A stretch of DNA of 64,000 bases from Fibrobacter sp. UBA4309 (GTDB lineage: Bacteria > Fibrobacterota > Fibrobacteria > Fibrobacterales > Fibrobacteraceae): NCBI RefSeq assembly GCF_002395745.1, contig NZ_DGUN01000051.1, positions 131,454-195,453 on the forward strand, read 5' to 3'. A program made the translations under genes and the position numbers. Below the pieces are notes generated by a model. That model worked only from the letters and a program-made list of their open reading frames with translations, was not told the DNA's origin and searched no databases. Numbering within the stretch: position 1 is the stretch's first letter; each line of letters begins with the position of its first letter. Below, one piece after another: positions 9,801 to 17,112 of this stretch.

Positions 9801-11109
9801 AAGTTTCAACAGCACCGTCGCACGAATACTTAATATCGAACTGAACCAAATCATGACCCTGATAATAATACGTTGGTCTGTCGCCATCCTTGGGACAGGC
9901 GCCATCTGACGTAAGTTGCTGCCAACCGGCCGGGCCCAGATTAGCATAATAATTTGTTGTTGGTGTTGTATAAAAAGAAGCTCCCCAAGGAAGATATTTT
10001 GCACTGCACAATTCCACATTTTTTATATACAGCTCCGAGTTTTCACTCGTTCCCAACGTAACATATACATGTTTTCCATCGCTTAAGCTATTATTTCCAT
10101 TTCGCAAACCAAACGCACTCGGGACCCACATAGAGCCGTCTACAGTAAACGGGCCCTGATTCTCATTAGTCGGCGTTCTAAAATCAATCCACGCATTCTG
10201 GGCCAGGCACATGTTTCCGCCGATATGGGTTTTTTTGATTTCGGAGTTCGTCCATTTCCCTCCTAGCGTGACATCCCCTGTAATGTTGATATCGGCGCCC
10301 TTCGTTCCTACCGTAACATCCTTGCCAAAATATGCGTTGGTCATGGCGGCGCCCGTCTTCATGTTAAATTTTGCGTCACCCTTTACATATATATCGTTTA
10401 CCTGTTCAAATCCTTCCTGATTCGTAACATCCATTGATCCCTTGACACACGTGTGGCCTCCGACACGAAGATGGTTCGTATTGTCGTCACCAAGATCACC
10501 AAAAACAATCAAATCGCTCTTGGCCACGAGTTCCTTTCCCTTAAGGTCTCCATACACAAGCATCGCCGCCATTCCCGATTTAGTTGAAGAGTTGTTATCA
10601 AGCGTAGTGCCGCCCCCCACATAACCAAAATTGTAATCCAACTCTATGTCTTCATGAACTTCCATTGACGGAACCATTACCCTGTAAAGCCCGGACACCT
10701 TCATAATCGCCGCTTCGGTATGCGTAGTCCCTTTACTTGATGTTCCCGTAGAAACAATCTTCAACTTGTACACATTTGTGCTGACATCGGCCGCCACTAT
10801 AGACACGTTGTAATTCTGCCGTCCCTGCCCAATGCCGGGGAGGACATTGTTCAAGCTAATCGGTTGTTTTCCATTGTCAAAAAATTGCTTGACTATAGCA
10901 CCCACATCATTGGCATGGTACGTCATCCACGACCTGGCCGCTTCGATTCCAGAAACAGCCGATTCCTTGGCCTCGGCCTGCATCAGCCTTGACGCACTCG
11001 ACCGGCTCTCCGAGGTAAGCCACTTGTATGTCGCCGTCGCGGCAATTGTCGCGACAAGCATGAACAGAAGGACCGTTATGAGAGAAACACCTCGTTTCAT
11101 GTTCTTCAT
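3871..11109 (-). CDS. Giant PilX/GspK-like minor pilin with large Cys-rich extracellular adhesin-like region
   Basis: A 2412-residue protein. The N-terminus (KRG, then VSLITVLLFML) has a class III prepilin cleavage site and one hydrophobic helix. It lacks Glu at mature position 5, as PilX and GspK pilins do. It is the last gene of a FimU-PilV-PilW-PilX-like operon, where PilX is normally under 250 residues. After the pilin part come: a beta-solenoid-like stretch (about 180-365) with recurring GD and V/I-GG turns; a repeat typical of surface proteins (about 1100-1190, ending YKAHF); a LamG/jelly-roll-like section (about 1230-1440); many Ser/Thr- and Cys-rich Ig-like beta segments (about 1650-2190); and two related Cys-rich modules (about 2193-2298 and 2323-2411) joined by a Gly-Ser linker. 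There is no PilY1 gene, so this may be the pilus-tip adhesin. The pilin end is certain; the domain calls are by eye. Confidence 0.85.
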   Translation of the reverse strand: MKNMKRGVSLITVLLFMLVATIAATATYKWLTSESRSSASRLMQAEAKESAVSGIEAARSWMTYHANDVGAIVKQFFDNGKQPISLNNVLPGIGQGRQNYNVSIVAADVSTNVYKLKIVSTGTSSKGTTHTEAAIMKVSGLYRVMVPSMEVHEDIELDYNFGYVGGGTTLDNNSSTKSGMAAMLVYGDLKGKELVAKSDLIVFGDLGDDNTNHLRVGGHTCVKGSMDVTNQEGFEQVNDIYVKGDAKFNMKTGAAMTNAYFGKDVTVGTKGADINITGDVTLGGKWTNSEIKKTHIGGNMCLAQNAWIDFRTPTNENQGPFTVDGSMWVPSAFGLRNGNNSLSDGKHVYVTLGTSENSELYIKNVELCSAKYLPWGASFYTTPTTNYYANLGPAGWQQLTSDGACPKDGDRPTYYYQGHDLVQFDIKYSCDGAVETCKQSGKGAYSTMRTAFTSMAKKENLHKNVAGAPSVTCNTEIKDFCDNYFNKPTTKCGHGASAKETLADLLKNAKESFGTKISECVTNLIANTNADLNNGNGIDLLNSCSSTTPESQKYNGYLVVKANAAWMNKLLANASKEIRGKYIFYVDEEPNSTSKLDKVKLPPTATDAYVFLYLPNGAGEIDQNNGSRFNYFIYSEKDITKISSSGGAWTGSFYMSSANCAKVHSFSSGDAPTVNFNQAFLNDLTSSKIICPSSAETCGDGATGSSSSIVIDNEVVFDGGHDSYHIATGAQLHIEVESEYANTEAVSNANPVAQSIVALPRIVYLNEDAVGKLTDYFSVMPLNGAHVEGNGTTSCANGGPSPTTALASQPDVIRKGKSYVCTYTEGSFRTYFFVAVTGEASGDARVSFESPASVFIQPTSSSSSTVNLLIPAIDGAEQQNIKVEVYIMNNGLTGWTISKIDATPNFEEKPGSGGHVFVYSGTAGASNQTVPLFTVQTDAGAQAGSVIFALQSPEGCSIVGNATKTYSITGSATIKRESIAKYCETYPDNCTGANSKYATAANEEDCGDLGPAIWIEAWPNCTTEEGMANEQWKCPSGNSSNNPIQLRALSYDDSKCVLYKPDLNNSIVGAKDDGENPNSPYILYASLKKRSFGLHLEKEGAKASKLMVYTKNTESAEYESYDECTAVSCDYSIPVGTYVKVVANATGDDRFNYWTCHSSDCNWVNNVSPTIEFVMGSAQSYKAHFNERDDHCFYSSFDHMAEECMSYPSTKAEECIDKCGNNNSRCAVASGLKADNAKWLMVFADNSTWPMPSASSGYLSNDNSGKVAFIMHRNVAGPNGILTARIKTARIPVGREKDMLNDGFVFRSNKTVGEYLMVNIYGKNDNKAYARVCYSTGVNSPRIANTNKCIESQLKNAGGNSFSVTPDAAMNVKITLDKVNLNVELVGGTGGVYTHQFNLSSDWNYGVLNDVDHQYVGFKLSNPEFQIHDIGWRTTDFNNEACFDYPSISCSFAAKYLGGRVPLEKDVAPWIGYSSWFENTASCSVGDFFYNGCDMPSDYYHSHGTGDLTGSCATQSSDGYYNRTNDKKDGLKLLEKKFKFKENGPHGYLHEDKNGFVRNGSVTATCPNMENTSIELFANCGLFNVGELTACSRNEVLLNSTRYLGLNEEVIEGTRTYNLREASLEFSFTELADNADIKVVLVDVNGIESPARYISNSNASLDVDEMSGQFGFDPEKVKKVKLTGSSTYTLNEIKSSCAKAVSFGNCSAEFDKNSHKWVVHAPINNVQNAKKCKITANSNDIAVPGTFVSCNESGRFEVPDNTDQPFEEHLHTGTSTLQYKFTVSAYDDEEAQFTSEGVASCDATTEEYKKMTIDCSIPENEKTVIQGLGVPTLTYSFENCPSTGCYYSVSLTSDITEVGYGNGKTPVTGGTWKPEVNTKSDRLTTGTYSYTVKATNSTGGEYASCTTDEFEVLAAVEATASCSISGNTLSISATSSNYEAVEVSVAIVQTDVLGNVLWSQTLAINGDEVETTLDLNRDIVVAEGGTIVLSVLYGTDGQADCGTYERPVGKPTGTCSVNKSSIYSNESATFSVSNVTHCDSWILKKDGVTDPVSSSSTCGTSISVDNLDAGTYSLYYNGSDTAYCTETVTAKENVTLSCSSIAIDDKETATSVEITIPYGNLTVEHCDGCTYTVAATTTGAAVTNATGSYTGGDITFNATNPSGTIGYSLTMTDGGGHTTDACTFSVTYSSSSSTEDVCGCTCSDCSTIELTASGANEYQALKHCYYIDNENAKLRIDHVCSSIKINGTPIVGTHSETEIKNYGVDKVDEGYYLEVIHDGSPAGGDRVYCNFTINNTSSSNPCGSGSGSGSGSGGDNPGGGGGDEPSGDCHAPTGCSPTTTGSFNTDGKCYFATSIAYINTPATYVINGKSYSGYSQMCCNDYPDPVDGGYYIQTATGRNDGSSVTVGKPNCN

Positions 11110-11123
11110 ATGCTACCTACCCT

Positions 11124-12479
11124 TTAAACGCCGTTGCTCGGAACAGGAATAACCACCTGGGCATTCGTTCCTTCCCCGTTTCTTGTGACTTTCATCTCTA
11201 TGCGGAAAGCCTTGACATTTTTCTTGTCAACAGTCAATGGCGTATAAGCTGCATCAAACGTATAGTTACCGTCATTTACAAGACGTACCTTGACATTCGT
11301 CAAAGAAATCGGCATCAAGCTTACCGTCGGAGAAAACAGCGACACGGTGAACGTAACACATCCTGCAGCCACATCGACTTTTTCACCTTCGCCGTCATCC
11401 AACCCGTTCGTCATGAAGCTGACGGAACGTTTTCCCGCTCCATTGCCATGAGCCGGCGGATAAACAAGAAAATCGGGGACATCCGGAACCAAAGCCGGAG
11501 CAGTCCCAGAGACATCGCGAATCCCTACCGCGAAATGGTCCACACCCGGCCTAAACATTCTCAAATTTTCTCCACCGTCTTGCAAATCAAAGCTAATCTC
11601 GTACGTCGCATTCTTTCTAAACGTAAAGGACTTGCAGTCTTTCCAGTCCGAGCTCGCGTCCGCGGGAGCATTAACGGACTCTGCAAGGAAGAACAGGTGT
11701 TTCACAGGATTAGCAACCACCGCATCACCCCCATTGTAATTCGTCACCATGTTCGTTAACGAAACAACATCTCCTCCCTGAACAGGATCGGTACTCGCCA
11801 GCATAAACTGATCCGACGTATTCTCATAGGGAATAAACCGGAAGCTTTTCTTGGTCAAATTGCCTGGATAATGTGGAAACAGGGCGTTTTCGGCAACCAG
11901 GACCTTGGGTTTGGCTTCCAACACCCTAAATTCTTCGACGCCCTCCGCGATTTCTACCTCGACGCCGTCTTCCGTACAATCATCTCCGTCGGCGTCTCCG
12001 TCCAAAGTCTTGCAGGAACGGTAAAGCTTTTTATCGGTTTTGGCGTACCAGGAGATTTCGTCCGTACTCAGATACTCTCCAGCATTACTGTAGCGAACTC
12101 GACGAAGAGCGAGCTTGTCCAGGTCCGTGCCGAATTCCGCCTTGGACAACTCGTACGAGGAGGAATCTATATCCTCGGGCGCCGCCGGATCGGTAGGATG
12201 AATAAACACTTCGCTTTTCAGGACGAACGCATCTCCTTCGTCATTGGATGCAGCCAAATCAATAGCACTCTTGGCCCCCATCTGCGCCACGTCTTCTTTA
12301 AGGAGAGCTTCCACGTTTTCTGCAACTTCCGAGGCCTTGAGCATGCTATGCGTACGGATGCGCATCTTGGTCGAATTGCTATACGCCTGACCGGCCACGA
12401 TAACAATAATACCGAGGATGGCGATATACACCATGAGTTCCATCAAGGTGAAACCGGATTTGGACTTTACTTGGTTCAT
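11124..12479 (-). CDS. PilW-like minor pilin, type IV pilus assembly
   Basis: A 451-residue prepilin. The leader is MNQVKSKSG, cleaved before FTLMEL, with the conserved Glu at mature position 5 and a hydrophobic helix of about 20 residues (MVYIAILGIIVIVAGQAY). It is longer than the usual PilW (about 300), having an extended periplasmic beta-rich C-terminal part. It overlaps the PilV-like gene by four bases (ATGA) and is 14 bases upstream of the giant pilin, so these are co-transcribed. The family role is as a minor pilin that primes pilus assembly and sits at the tip. A GspJ-like role in type II secretion is possible, but gene order favours type IV pili. Confidence 0.85.
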   Translation of the reverse strand: MNQVKSKSGFTLMELMVYIAILGIIVIVAGQAYSNSTKMRIRTHSMLKASEVAENVEALLKEDVAQMGAKSAIDLAASNDEGDAFVLKSEVFIHPTDPAAPEDIDSSSYELSKAEFGTDLDKLALRRVRYSNAGEYLSTDEISWYAKTDKKLYRSCKTLDGDADGDDCTEDGVEVEIAEGVEEFRVLEAKPKVLVAENALFPHYPGNLTKKSFRFIPYENTSDQFMLASTDPVQGGDVVSLTNMVTNYNGGDAVVANPVKHLFFLAESVNAPADASSDWKDCKSFTFRKNATYEISFDLQDGGENLRMFRPGVDHFAVGIRDVSGTAPALVPDVPDFLVYPPAHGNGAGKRSVSFMTNGLDDGEGEKVDVAAGCVTFTVSLFSPTVSLMPISLTNVKVRLVNDGNYTFDAAYTPLTVDKKNVKAFRIEMKVTRNGEGTNAQVVIPVPSNGV

Positions 12480-12946
12480 CGTATCACCGCCGACATATCT
12501 ATGGATTGGGTCGACCCCTTGAAATTCCAGGAAACTTTTACATTGACCTGTTTTGCATATACGTGGCTCACGGACTCGTAACTAGACGTATTTTCGGCGA
12601 CATAGTCATTTGTAGGAGACACCGTCACGGTCGGCGTATATTCAATGAAAGAATTTCCGCCACCGACTTTGCTGCCCCTATCCCAGGAACGGGTAATCGG
12701 GTCCAGAGTATAACTGGTAGAAGATGTCGGGTCCGATGGAATAGAGGCGATGCCTATACGGTTGAGCGAATCCAGCACCTGCTGGGCCACCTCTACGGCT
12801 CCGTCACGGCCACGGATGCGCAACAGCGCCTCGCGGTTGCCCGTCTGCATATGGAGAACCGCCATGTACAGGAGCCCCAACACGAGGGCAGAAACCAGCA
12901 CCTCCGTTATACCGAAACCTTTCTTGTTTTTCAAGACCTTTTCCAT
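12476..12946 (-). CDS. PilV-like minor pilin
   Basis: A 156-residue prepilin with leader MEKVLKNKKG, cleavage before FGITEV, Glu5 present and a hydrophobic helix. The following amphipathic helix (AVEVAQQVLDSLNRIG) is typical of PilV/GspI. It lies in the second position of the minor-pilin operon, eight bases after the FimU-like gene and overlapping the PilW-like gene. The start ATG has an AGGTGG Shine-Dalgarno. It is expected to help form the pilus-initiating tip complex. Confidence 0.85.
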   Translation of the reverse strand: MEKVLKNKKGFGITEVLVSALVLGLLYMAVLHMQTGNREALLRIRGRDGAVEVAQQVLDSLNRIGIASIPSDPTSSTSYTLDPITRSWDRGSKVGGGNSFIEYTPTVTVSPTNDYVAENTSSYESVSHVYAKQVNVKVSWNFKGSTQSIDMSAVIR

Positions 12947-12954
12947 AGCACCAC

Positions 12955-13500
12955 CTACGGTTCAATCCAACTGGAACCAGCATCGTAACTTAGTTTGTAA
13001 TACGCACCGAACTTTGTCGCAAGCTTGATAGAAGAAGCAAAGCGGTCAGAACTTCCATAACGGACAAGGAAACAGCCTGCGGGAATCGGCGACTTCCCTA
13101 TTTTCGGGGTAAGCGTCATATTTGCCACGGGAGATTTCTTGCCGGCCGGCAGTTCCGGACAATTGACGTTGTTGCTGGTCGTCACGAACTGGTTCGCCGA
13201 TTCCAGATTCATCTCGTCGATCTTTTCGTCGAGTTTCTCGGAATCCGTGCATTCTCCCTTGAACAGCTTCATGCTCTTGCCGCTTGCCGTCAGGCAGAGT
13301 TTTTCGTTCAACCGGGTCGCCTCGTTGGCTGCACGCTGCATGAAGGCGGTCACGTTGATACCGGCATCCTTGATTCGGCTGTTCATGATGGCCGCGCGCA
13401 TATTCGTGACGCCTATACCCGCCAAAATCCCCATGATGGTAACCACCGCAAGGACTTCGATCAAAGTAACGCCGCGCTTGTCCGAACACGAATTCAGCAT
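12955..13500 (-). CDS. FimU/GspH-like minor pilin, first gene of the pilin operon
   Basis: A 181-residue prepilin: leader MLNSCSDKRG, cleavage before VTLIEV with Glu5, then the hydrophobic helix (LAVVTIMGILAGIGV). The mature domain is of GspH/FimT/FimU size and ends in beta strands. The ATG at 13500 is preferred over the longer frame (13539) because it follows an AGAGG ribosome site and gives a leader of normal length. It is the promoter-proximal gene of the four-gene operon running to 3871. The upstream region contains an 11-base inverted repeat and an AT-rich promoter-like run. Confidence 0.87.
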   Translation of the reverse strand: MLNSCSDKRGVTLIEVLAVVTIMGILAGIGVTNMRAAIMNSRIKDAGINVTAFMQRAANEATRLNEKLCLTASGKSMKLFKGECTDSEKLDEKIDEMNLESANQFVTTSNNVNCPELPAGKKSPVANMTLTPKIGKSPIPAGCFLVRYGSSDRFASSIKLATKFGAYYKLSYDAGSSWIEP

Positions 13501-13550
13501 ACAACCTCTCAAGGGAAATCGCAACTCATTGCCTTGCAAGAAGTTAGCAA

Positions 13551-13646
13551 TTTACCGCTTTTCCAAATACGACAAAACACGCATAAGGCGCCATTTGGCG
13601 CCCCTGCTTCTTTGAAATATATATATAAAAAGGGGAAAGCGGTAAA
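13551..13646 (-). promoter_or_regulatory. Pilin-operon control region with 11-base inverted repeat
   Basis: TTTACCGCTTT (13551-13561) and AAAGCGGTAAA (13636-13646) are perfect inverted copies 74 bases apart. Between them lie a GGCGCC-ATTT-GGCGCC hairpin (13587-13602) and, on the reverse strand, a TATATATATATTTC run (about 13611-13625) that would serve as the -10 region. One arm would sit near -35 and the other in the leader, an arrangement that suits two operators or a structured leader. This is inference from sequence alone. Confidence 0.45.
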
Positions 13647-13670
13647 GTTTTATTTACTTTCGTGAGAAAA

Positions 13671-13688
13671 ATCGCATAAAATTGCGAT
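13671..13688 (-). terminator. Terminator after the 173-residue secreted protein gene
   Basis: Stem ATCGCA/TGCGAT with a six-base loop, followed on the reverse strand by TTTTTC. It separates the gene at 13701 from the pilin operon. Confidence 0.6.
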
Positions 13689-13700
13689 AATTGGCGTTTT

Positions 13701-14222
13701 TTAGCGTTTTTTGCCGAATGTGGACTTGCCGTCATAGCACGACACGGCACCTTTGGCGCACCTTTTGGAATCGGAACCGTCGTTGCGGAACACCTCGCCG
13801 AAGATTTCCTTGCCCGGACCGTTGCTCCCCTTGGCAAACTGTACATCGTAAAAGATGTCGGAATCGCGCGTGCCCACGAGAACAGTCGCGTCGACCTTGT
13901 ACGACCCGTGCGCCCCCTTGATGCGGAACCCGTACGGGAGTTCTTCCACGACGATGTCCGGGAGGGATTCCTTTTTCGGGAGTTCGTACTCGAGATCGGC
14001 CCAGGTCGCGGCGCCGCCCTTGTCGCGCAGCTTGAACCAGCCTTCGGCATCTTCTTCCGCGGCCGTCTCCATGACCATGTTGATGCACGCCAGGTAACCG
14101 TCACGGACCAGCGAAAGCTGCTCCTTGAACTCGTGGTACTCGTCCATGTCGCCATCGTAGGCGAACACGGGAACGGTCAGCATATACAAGAAAAAGACCA
14201 GGAAAAATACCGAATGCTTCAT
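13701..14222 (-). CDS. Secreted protein of unknown function
   Basis: A 173-residue protein starting at ATG 14222 (a GTG two codons earlier is possible) with a clear signal peptide (KHSVFFLVFFLYMLTVPVFA). The mature part starts with a helix (about residues 25-60) followed by mixed alpha/beta sequence and contains three cysteines, two of them near the C-terminus. I do not recognise a family. The helix-then-sheet pattern recalls the soluble half of pilins, but the N-terminus is an ordinary signal peptide. It is upstream of the pilin operon on the same strand and separated from it by a terminator, so co-regulation is uncertain. Confidence 0.75.
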   Translation of the reverse strand: MKHSVFFLVFFLYMLTVPVFAYDGDMDEYHEFKEQLSLVRDGYLACINMVMETAAEEDAEGWFKLRDKGGAATWADLEYELPKKESLPDIVVEELPYGFRIKGAHGSYKVDATVLVGTRDSDIFYDVQFAKGSNGPGKEIFGEVFRNDGSDSKRCAKGAVSCYDGKSTFGKKR

Positions 14223-14288
14223 GCCCACAATCTAACAAAAGAAGCCGGGAGCGGCGCAGTCCCTATAACGCAGGGAGTCTTTTTTTTG

Positions 14289-14296
14289 TATATTTG
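14289..14296 (+). promoter_or_regulatory. -10 element (TATATTTG) of tRNA-Leu
   Basis: TATATTTG lies 13 bases before the mature tRNA 5' end, matching the TAnnTTTG element of Bacteroidota-type promoters. No good -35 box is visible. Confidence 0.55.
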
Positions 14297-14306
14297 CGGG
14301 GCACAA

Positions 14307-14392
<86 letters not shown>

Positions 14393-14414
14393 TTGTTCTT
14401 TAACGAGGTCGGAA

Positions 14415-14840
14415 ATGATCGAATTTTACCCGAACAGCATCTATTACCCGCGCGAAGCGGTCGAAGAAAAGCTCGCCAAGGGAGAGCTCGAAAGAACCGA
14501 GAAGCACCTCCTGGGCTGGACAGAGCGCCACCGCGGCGAAATCTGGGACTGTGCCCGAGACGATTCCGAAAACCCGACCGACGAGATCCTGCTCGACAAC
14601 CTCCGTGCACTCCTGCTGTGCAAGGGTTCGTTGCAACCGGCCGCCGAGATGGGCGACATGATCAAGGAGATCACCAAGGAAGTGTGGTACAGGAACGAGA
14701 ATGGTCCCGAGGCGCCCGACATGGTCGCTGCCGAATGGCGTGCCAAGTACCTGACCAAGTGGCGCGAAGCCCGCATGTTCGAGGCGTTCATCCTTATCGA
14801 GAACAGGGCCGAACAGCTGCTCAAGATTTTGAAGGGCTAG
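14415..14840 (+). CDS. Small cytoplasmic protein of unknown function
   Basis: A 141-residue, acidic, helical protein without signal peptide or membrane segment. It starts at ATG 14415 with a GAGGT ribosome site and begins 22 bases after tRNA-Leu, so it may be transcribed with it. It is rich in Glu/Arg/Trp (GWTERHRGEIWD; WREARMFEAF). I do not recognise the family. Its stop codon overlaps the convergent tonB-like gene end by four bases. Confidence 0.75.
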   Translation: MIEFYPNSIYYPREAVEEKLAKGELERTEKHLLGWTERHRGEIWDCARDDSENPTDEILLDNLRALLLCKGSLQPAAEMGDMIKEITKEVWYRNENGPEAPDMVAAEWRAKYLTKWREARMFEAFILIENRAEQLLKILKG

Positions 14841-15373
14841 TATTTCTCCATCCAGCGGATGGGAATCCAGAATTCAAGCGTACCGGAAGCGCTCTTGGGA
14901 TAGCGCCAGTAATACTCTACGTGGTTAACGAGGCTTTCCTTGAAATCCTCGTCATCGGTGTTCGAGAAGACAAACTCGTCCAGTTTAAAACGACCGAGAG
15001 AATCGAGAGTCATGCGCACTCCGACGACGATGTCGTCCACGGAGGCATCTCCCGCCTTGCGCGCCTTTGACTTCTTGTGGTTTTTCTTGAGGTTCTTGAA
15101 ATGTTCGCCGGCTAGGTAATGGAGGCCGGCGGCACGGCCCTGCAAGAATTTCTCGAGCTGCTCCAGGTCCCTCCCCGCGGAATTCTCCAGGATGTAGATG
15201 TCGTCGAAGCCAGGCATCACGACACGCCCCGTGAACCCGTTCGTCTCTTCTTCCGGTTCGGGCACAAAGGGCGCCGCCGGCTTAGGCACTGCCCGCGGGA
15301 TGTTGAACAGCACTCCCAGCATCACGGCAAACACGAGGAACAGGAGAATCAGGGGAAAGTTCCGTTTCAGCAT
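14837..15373 (-). CDS. TonB-C-like membrane-anchored protein, last gene of the ftsX operon
   Basis: A 178-residue protein: one N-terminal transmembrane segment (about residues 5-23), a Pro/Glu-rich spacer, a Lys-rich central section, and a C-terminal domain (about 115-178). That domain has the TonB/AgmX C-terminal pattern: a strand (GVRMTLDSLGRFKLDEF), an FKESLVNHVEYYWRYP helix and a final strand (SGTLEFWIPIRW). The ATG at 15373 follows an AGGGGAA site. It begins eight bases after recJ, so it is co-transcribed with it. It may contact an outer-membrane or envelope partner; the partner is unknown. Confidence 0.7.
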   Translation of the reverse strand: MLKRNFPLILLFLVFAVMLGVLFNIPRAVPKPAAPFVPEPEEETNGFTGRVVMPGFDDIYILENSAGRDLEQLEKFLQGRAAGLHYLAGEHFKNLKKNHKKSKARKAGDASVDDIVVGVRMTLDSLGRFKLDEFVFSNTDDEDFKESLVNHVEYYWRYPKSASGTLEFWIPIRWMEKY

Positions 15374-15381
15374 AAGTTCCC

Positions 15382-17112
15382 CTACTCGATAGCCTTCACG
15401 CAGAGCTGCAGCGACTTGCGCCCATTGTAATAGTTCCACGTCGGCTCAAAGATGATAGTCACCCTCTGGTTCGAACCTATCTTGGACTTGCTTTTGCGGA
15501 GGCCGAAGGCGATGGCCGGATAGACGCGGCTCCCGGCCTGGGAGATTTCCATCTGCAGGTGGCCTCCGCGCAGTTCGCGGAATCGGTGCACCTTCACGTT
15601 TTCCGCCCTGAACGTCGGATACGGGAAATTCCCTCCGAAGGGCTCCATCAAATCGAAATATTCAAGAATGGTATGTTCGCGGTTCTGCCCGGCAAAGCGG
15701 TTCCCGGCAGGTTCCGAGCAATGCAACCCATCGACAACCAGTTCACGCAAGGCCACCTGGATGTCGTACGAATGCGTCTCGTCGACAGATGCGGCTTCAC
15801 CATCGTAACCCTGTTCCTTCGCAGACGCTTCGAGACGGACACGGAGTTCGTCAATCTTGTCGGCAGGTAGCGAAAAGCCGGCCGCGTTGGCATGCCCGCC
15901 CCAGCGGTCAAACAGCTCGCGGCTTTCGAAAAGGGCCTTGTGCCAATTGAACCCCGGCACCGCACGGGCGCTCGCATGGGCCATACCGTCCATAATAGAA
16001 AGGACTGCGGCAGGGCGCCCGAATTCCTGGGCAAGCTTTGCCGATACAATCCCGATTACGCCCACATGCCAATTCGCACCGGCAACGACAAGCACTGTCG
16101 GAATCTTGTCGCCATAGACCTTCTGCACCTGCTCCAGGGCCATCTCGGTAATCTCGGCTTCTTTCTGCTTGCGGCGGCTATTCCAGTCCTTGAGTTCGGC
16201 AAGCAGCGCAGGCGCTTCACTCTTGTTGTCGCACATCAGGAGTTTCAATGCGGGATCCGGGCGTTCCATGCGGCCGGGCGCATTCAACAGCGGAGCAATC
16301 TTGTACATCACGTCGATGCCGCCCACAGCGCTGCCCGGCTTCATCAAGTTCGAATACATCGCCTGGATTCCCGGCCATTCGCTCTTTTGCAGCTGGCGCA
16401 GGCCGGATTTAGTAAAGTAGCGGTTTTCGGGAGTCATCTGCACCAGGTCGGCAAGAGTTCCCAATGCGACCAGGTCCAAGAACTTCTCGGGAACCGGGAG
16501 GCCAAGCCGCGCATAAAGGGCGCACATGAACTTGTACGAAACGCCTACGCCGCAAAGTTCCGGATTGAGGTACGTATCCCCTTCCTGGTGCGGGTCTAGA
16601 AGCACGTCGCATACGGGAAGGCCGTCACCGCTAGGCTGGTGGTGGTCCATGACCATCACCGCCATGCCGAGGTCCTTGGCATGCGCAATCTCGGCATTGG
16701 CCGTAATACCGGTATCGACCGTAATCACGTAACGGGCGCCAGCCTCGTGCATCTCGTCGACGGCAGAAAGGGAAAGGCCATAGCCGTCACCGAAGCGGTT
16801 CGGCAATCGCCATTCCGACTCGACTCCAATTTCCTTGAGCCCTCGGGTCAAAAGCGTCACCGACGTAACACCGTCCAAATCGTAGTCGCCGAAAATAAAG
16901 ACTTTTTCATGAAGGTCACGAACTTTCAGAATCCATTCGATGGCCTTGTCCATGCCCATGATATGCATCGGGTCCAGAACGTCTTCTACAGAGCCGCAAA
17001 GGATGCGGTTTGCTTCGGAAACGTTCTTCACGCCCCTCGAAACGAGGAATCTCGCTACGAGATGAGGAATCTTGAGTTCCTGCGAAAGCGTCGATGCAAT
17101 CAGGTCTTCCAT
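15382..17112 (-). CDS. recJ: Single-stranded-DNA-specific 5'-3' exonuclease RecJ
   Basis: A 576-residue protein of normal RecJ length. The DHH-superfamily motifs are in place: D76-Y-D78 followed by L-D-G (motif I), VMDHHQP with D156-H157-H158 (motif III), then the DHHA1 domain with a GGHANAAGF-like motif and a C-terminal OB-like region. It degrades 5' single-stranded ends in RecFOR recombination, mismatch repair and stalled-fork processing. The start ATG overlaps the holB stop by one base (TGATG), which shows translational coupling. Confidence 0.97.
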   Translation of the reverse strand: MEDLIASTLSQELKIPHLVARFLVSRGVKNVSEANRILCGSVEDVLDPMHIMGMDKAIEWILKVRDLHEKVFIFGDYDLDGVTSVTLLTRGLKEIGVESEWRLPNRFGDGYGLSLSAVDEMHEAGARYVITVDTGITANAEIAHAKDLGMAVMVMDHHQPSGDGLPVCDVLLDPHQEGDTYLNPELCGVGVSYKFMCALYARLGLPVPEKFLDLVALGTLADLVQMTPENRYFTKSGLRQLQKSEWPGIQAMYSNLMKPGSAVGGIDVMYKIAPLLNAPGRMERPDPALKLLMCDNKSEAPALLAELKDWNSRRKQKEAEITEMALEQVQKVYGDKIPTVLVVAGANWHVGVIGIVSAKLAQEFGRPAAVLSIMDGMAHASARAVPGFNWHKALFESRELFDRWGGHANAAGFSLPADKIDELRVRLEASAKEQGYDGEAASVDETHSYDIQVALRELVVDGLHCSEPAGNRFAGQNREHTILEYFDLMEPFGGNFPYPTFRAENVKVHRFRELRGGHLQMEISQAGSRVYPAIAFGLRKSKSKIGSNQRVTIIFEPTWNYYNGRKSLQLCVKAIE

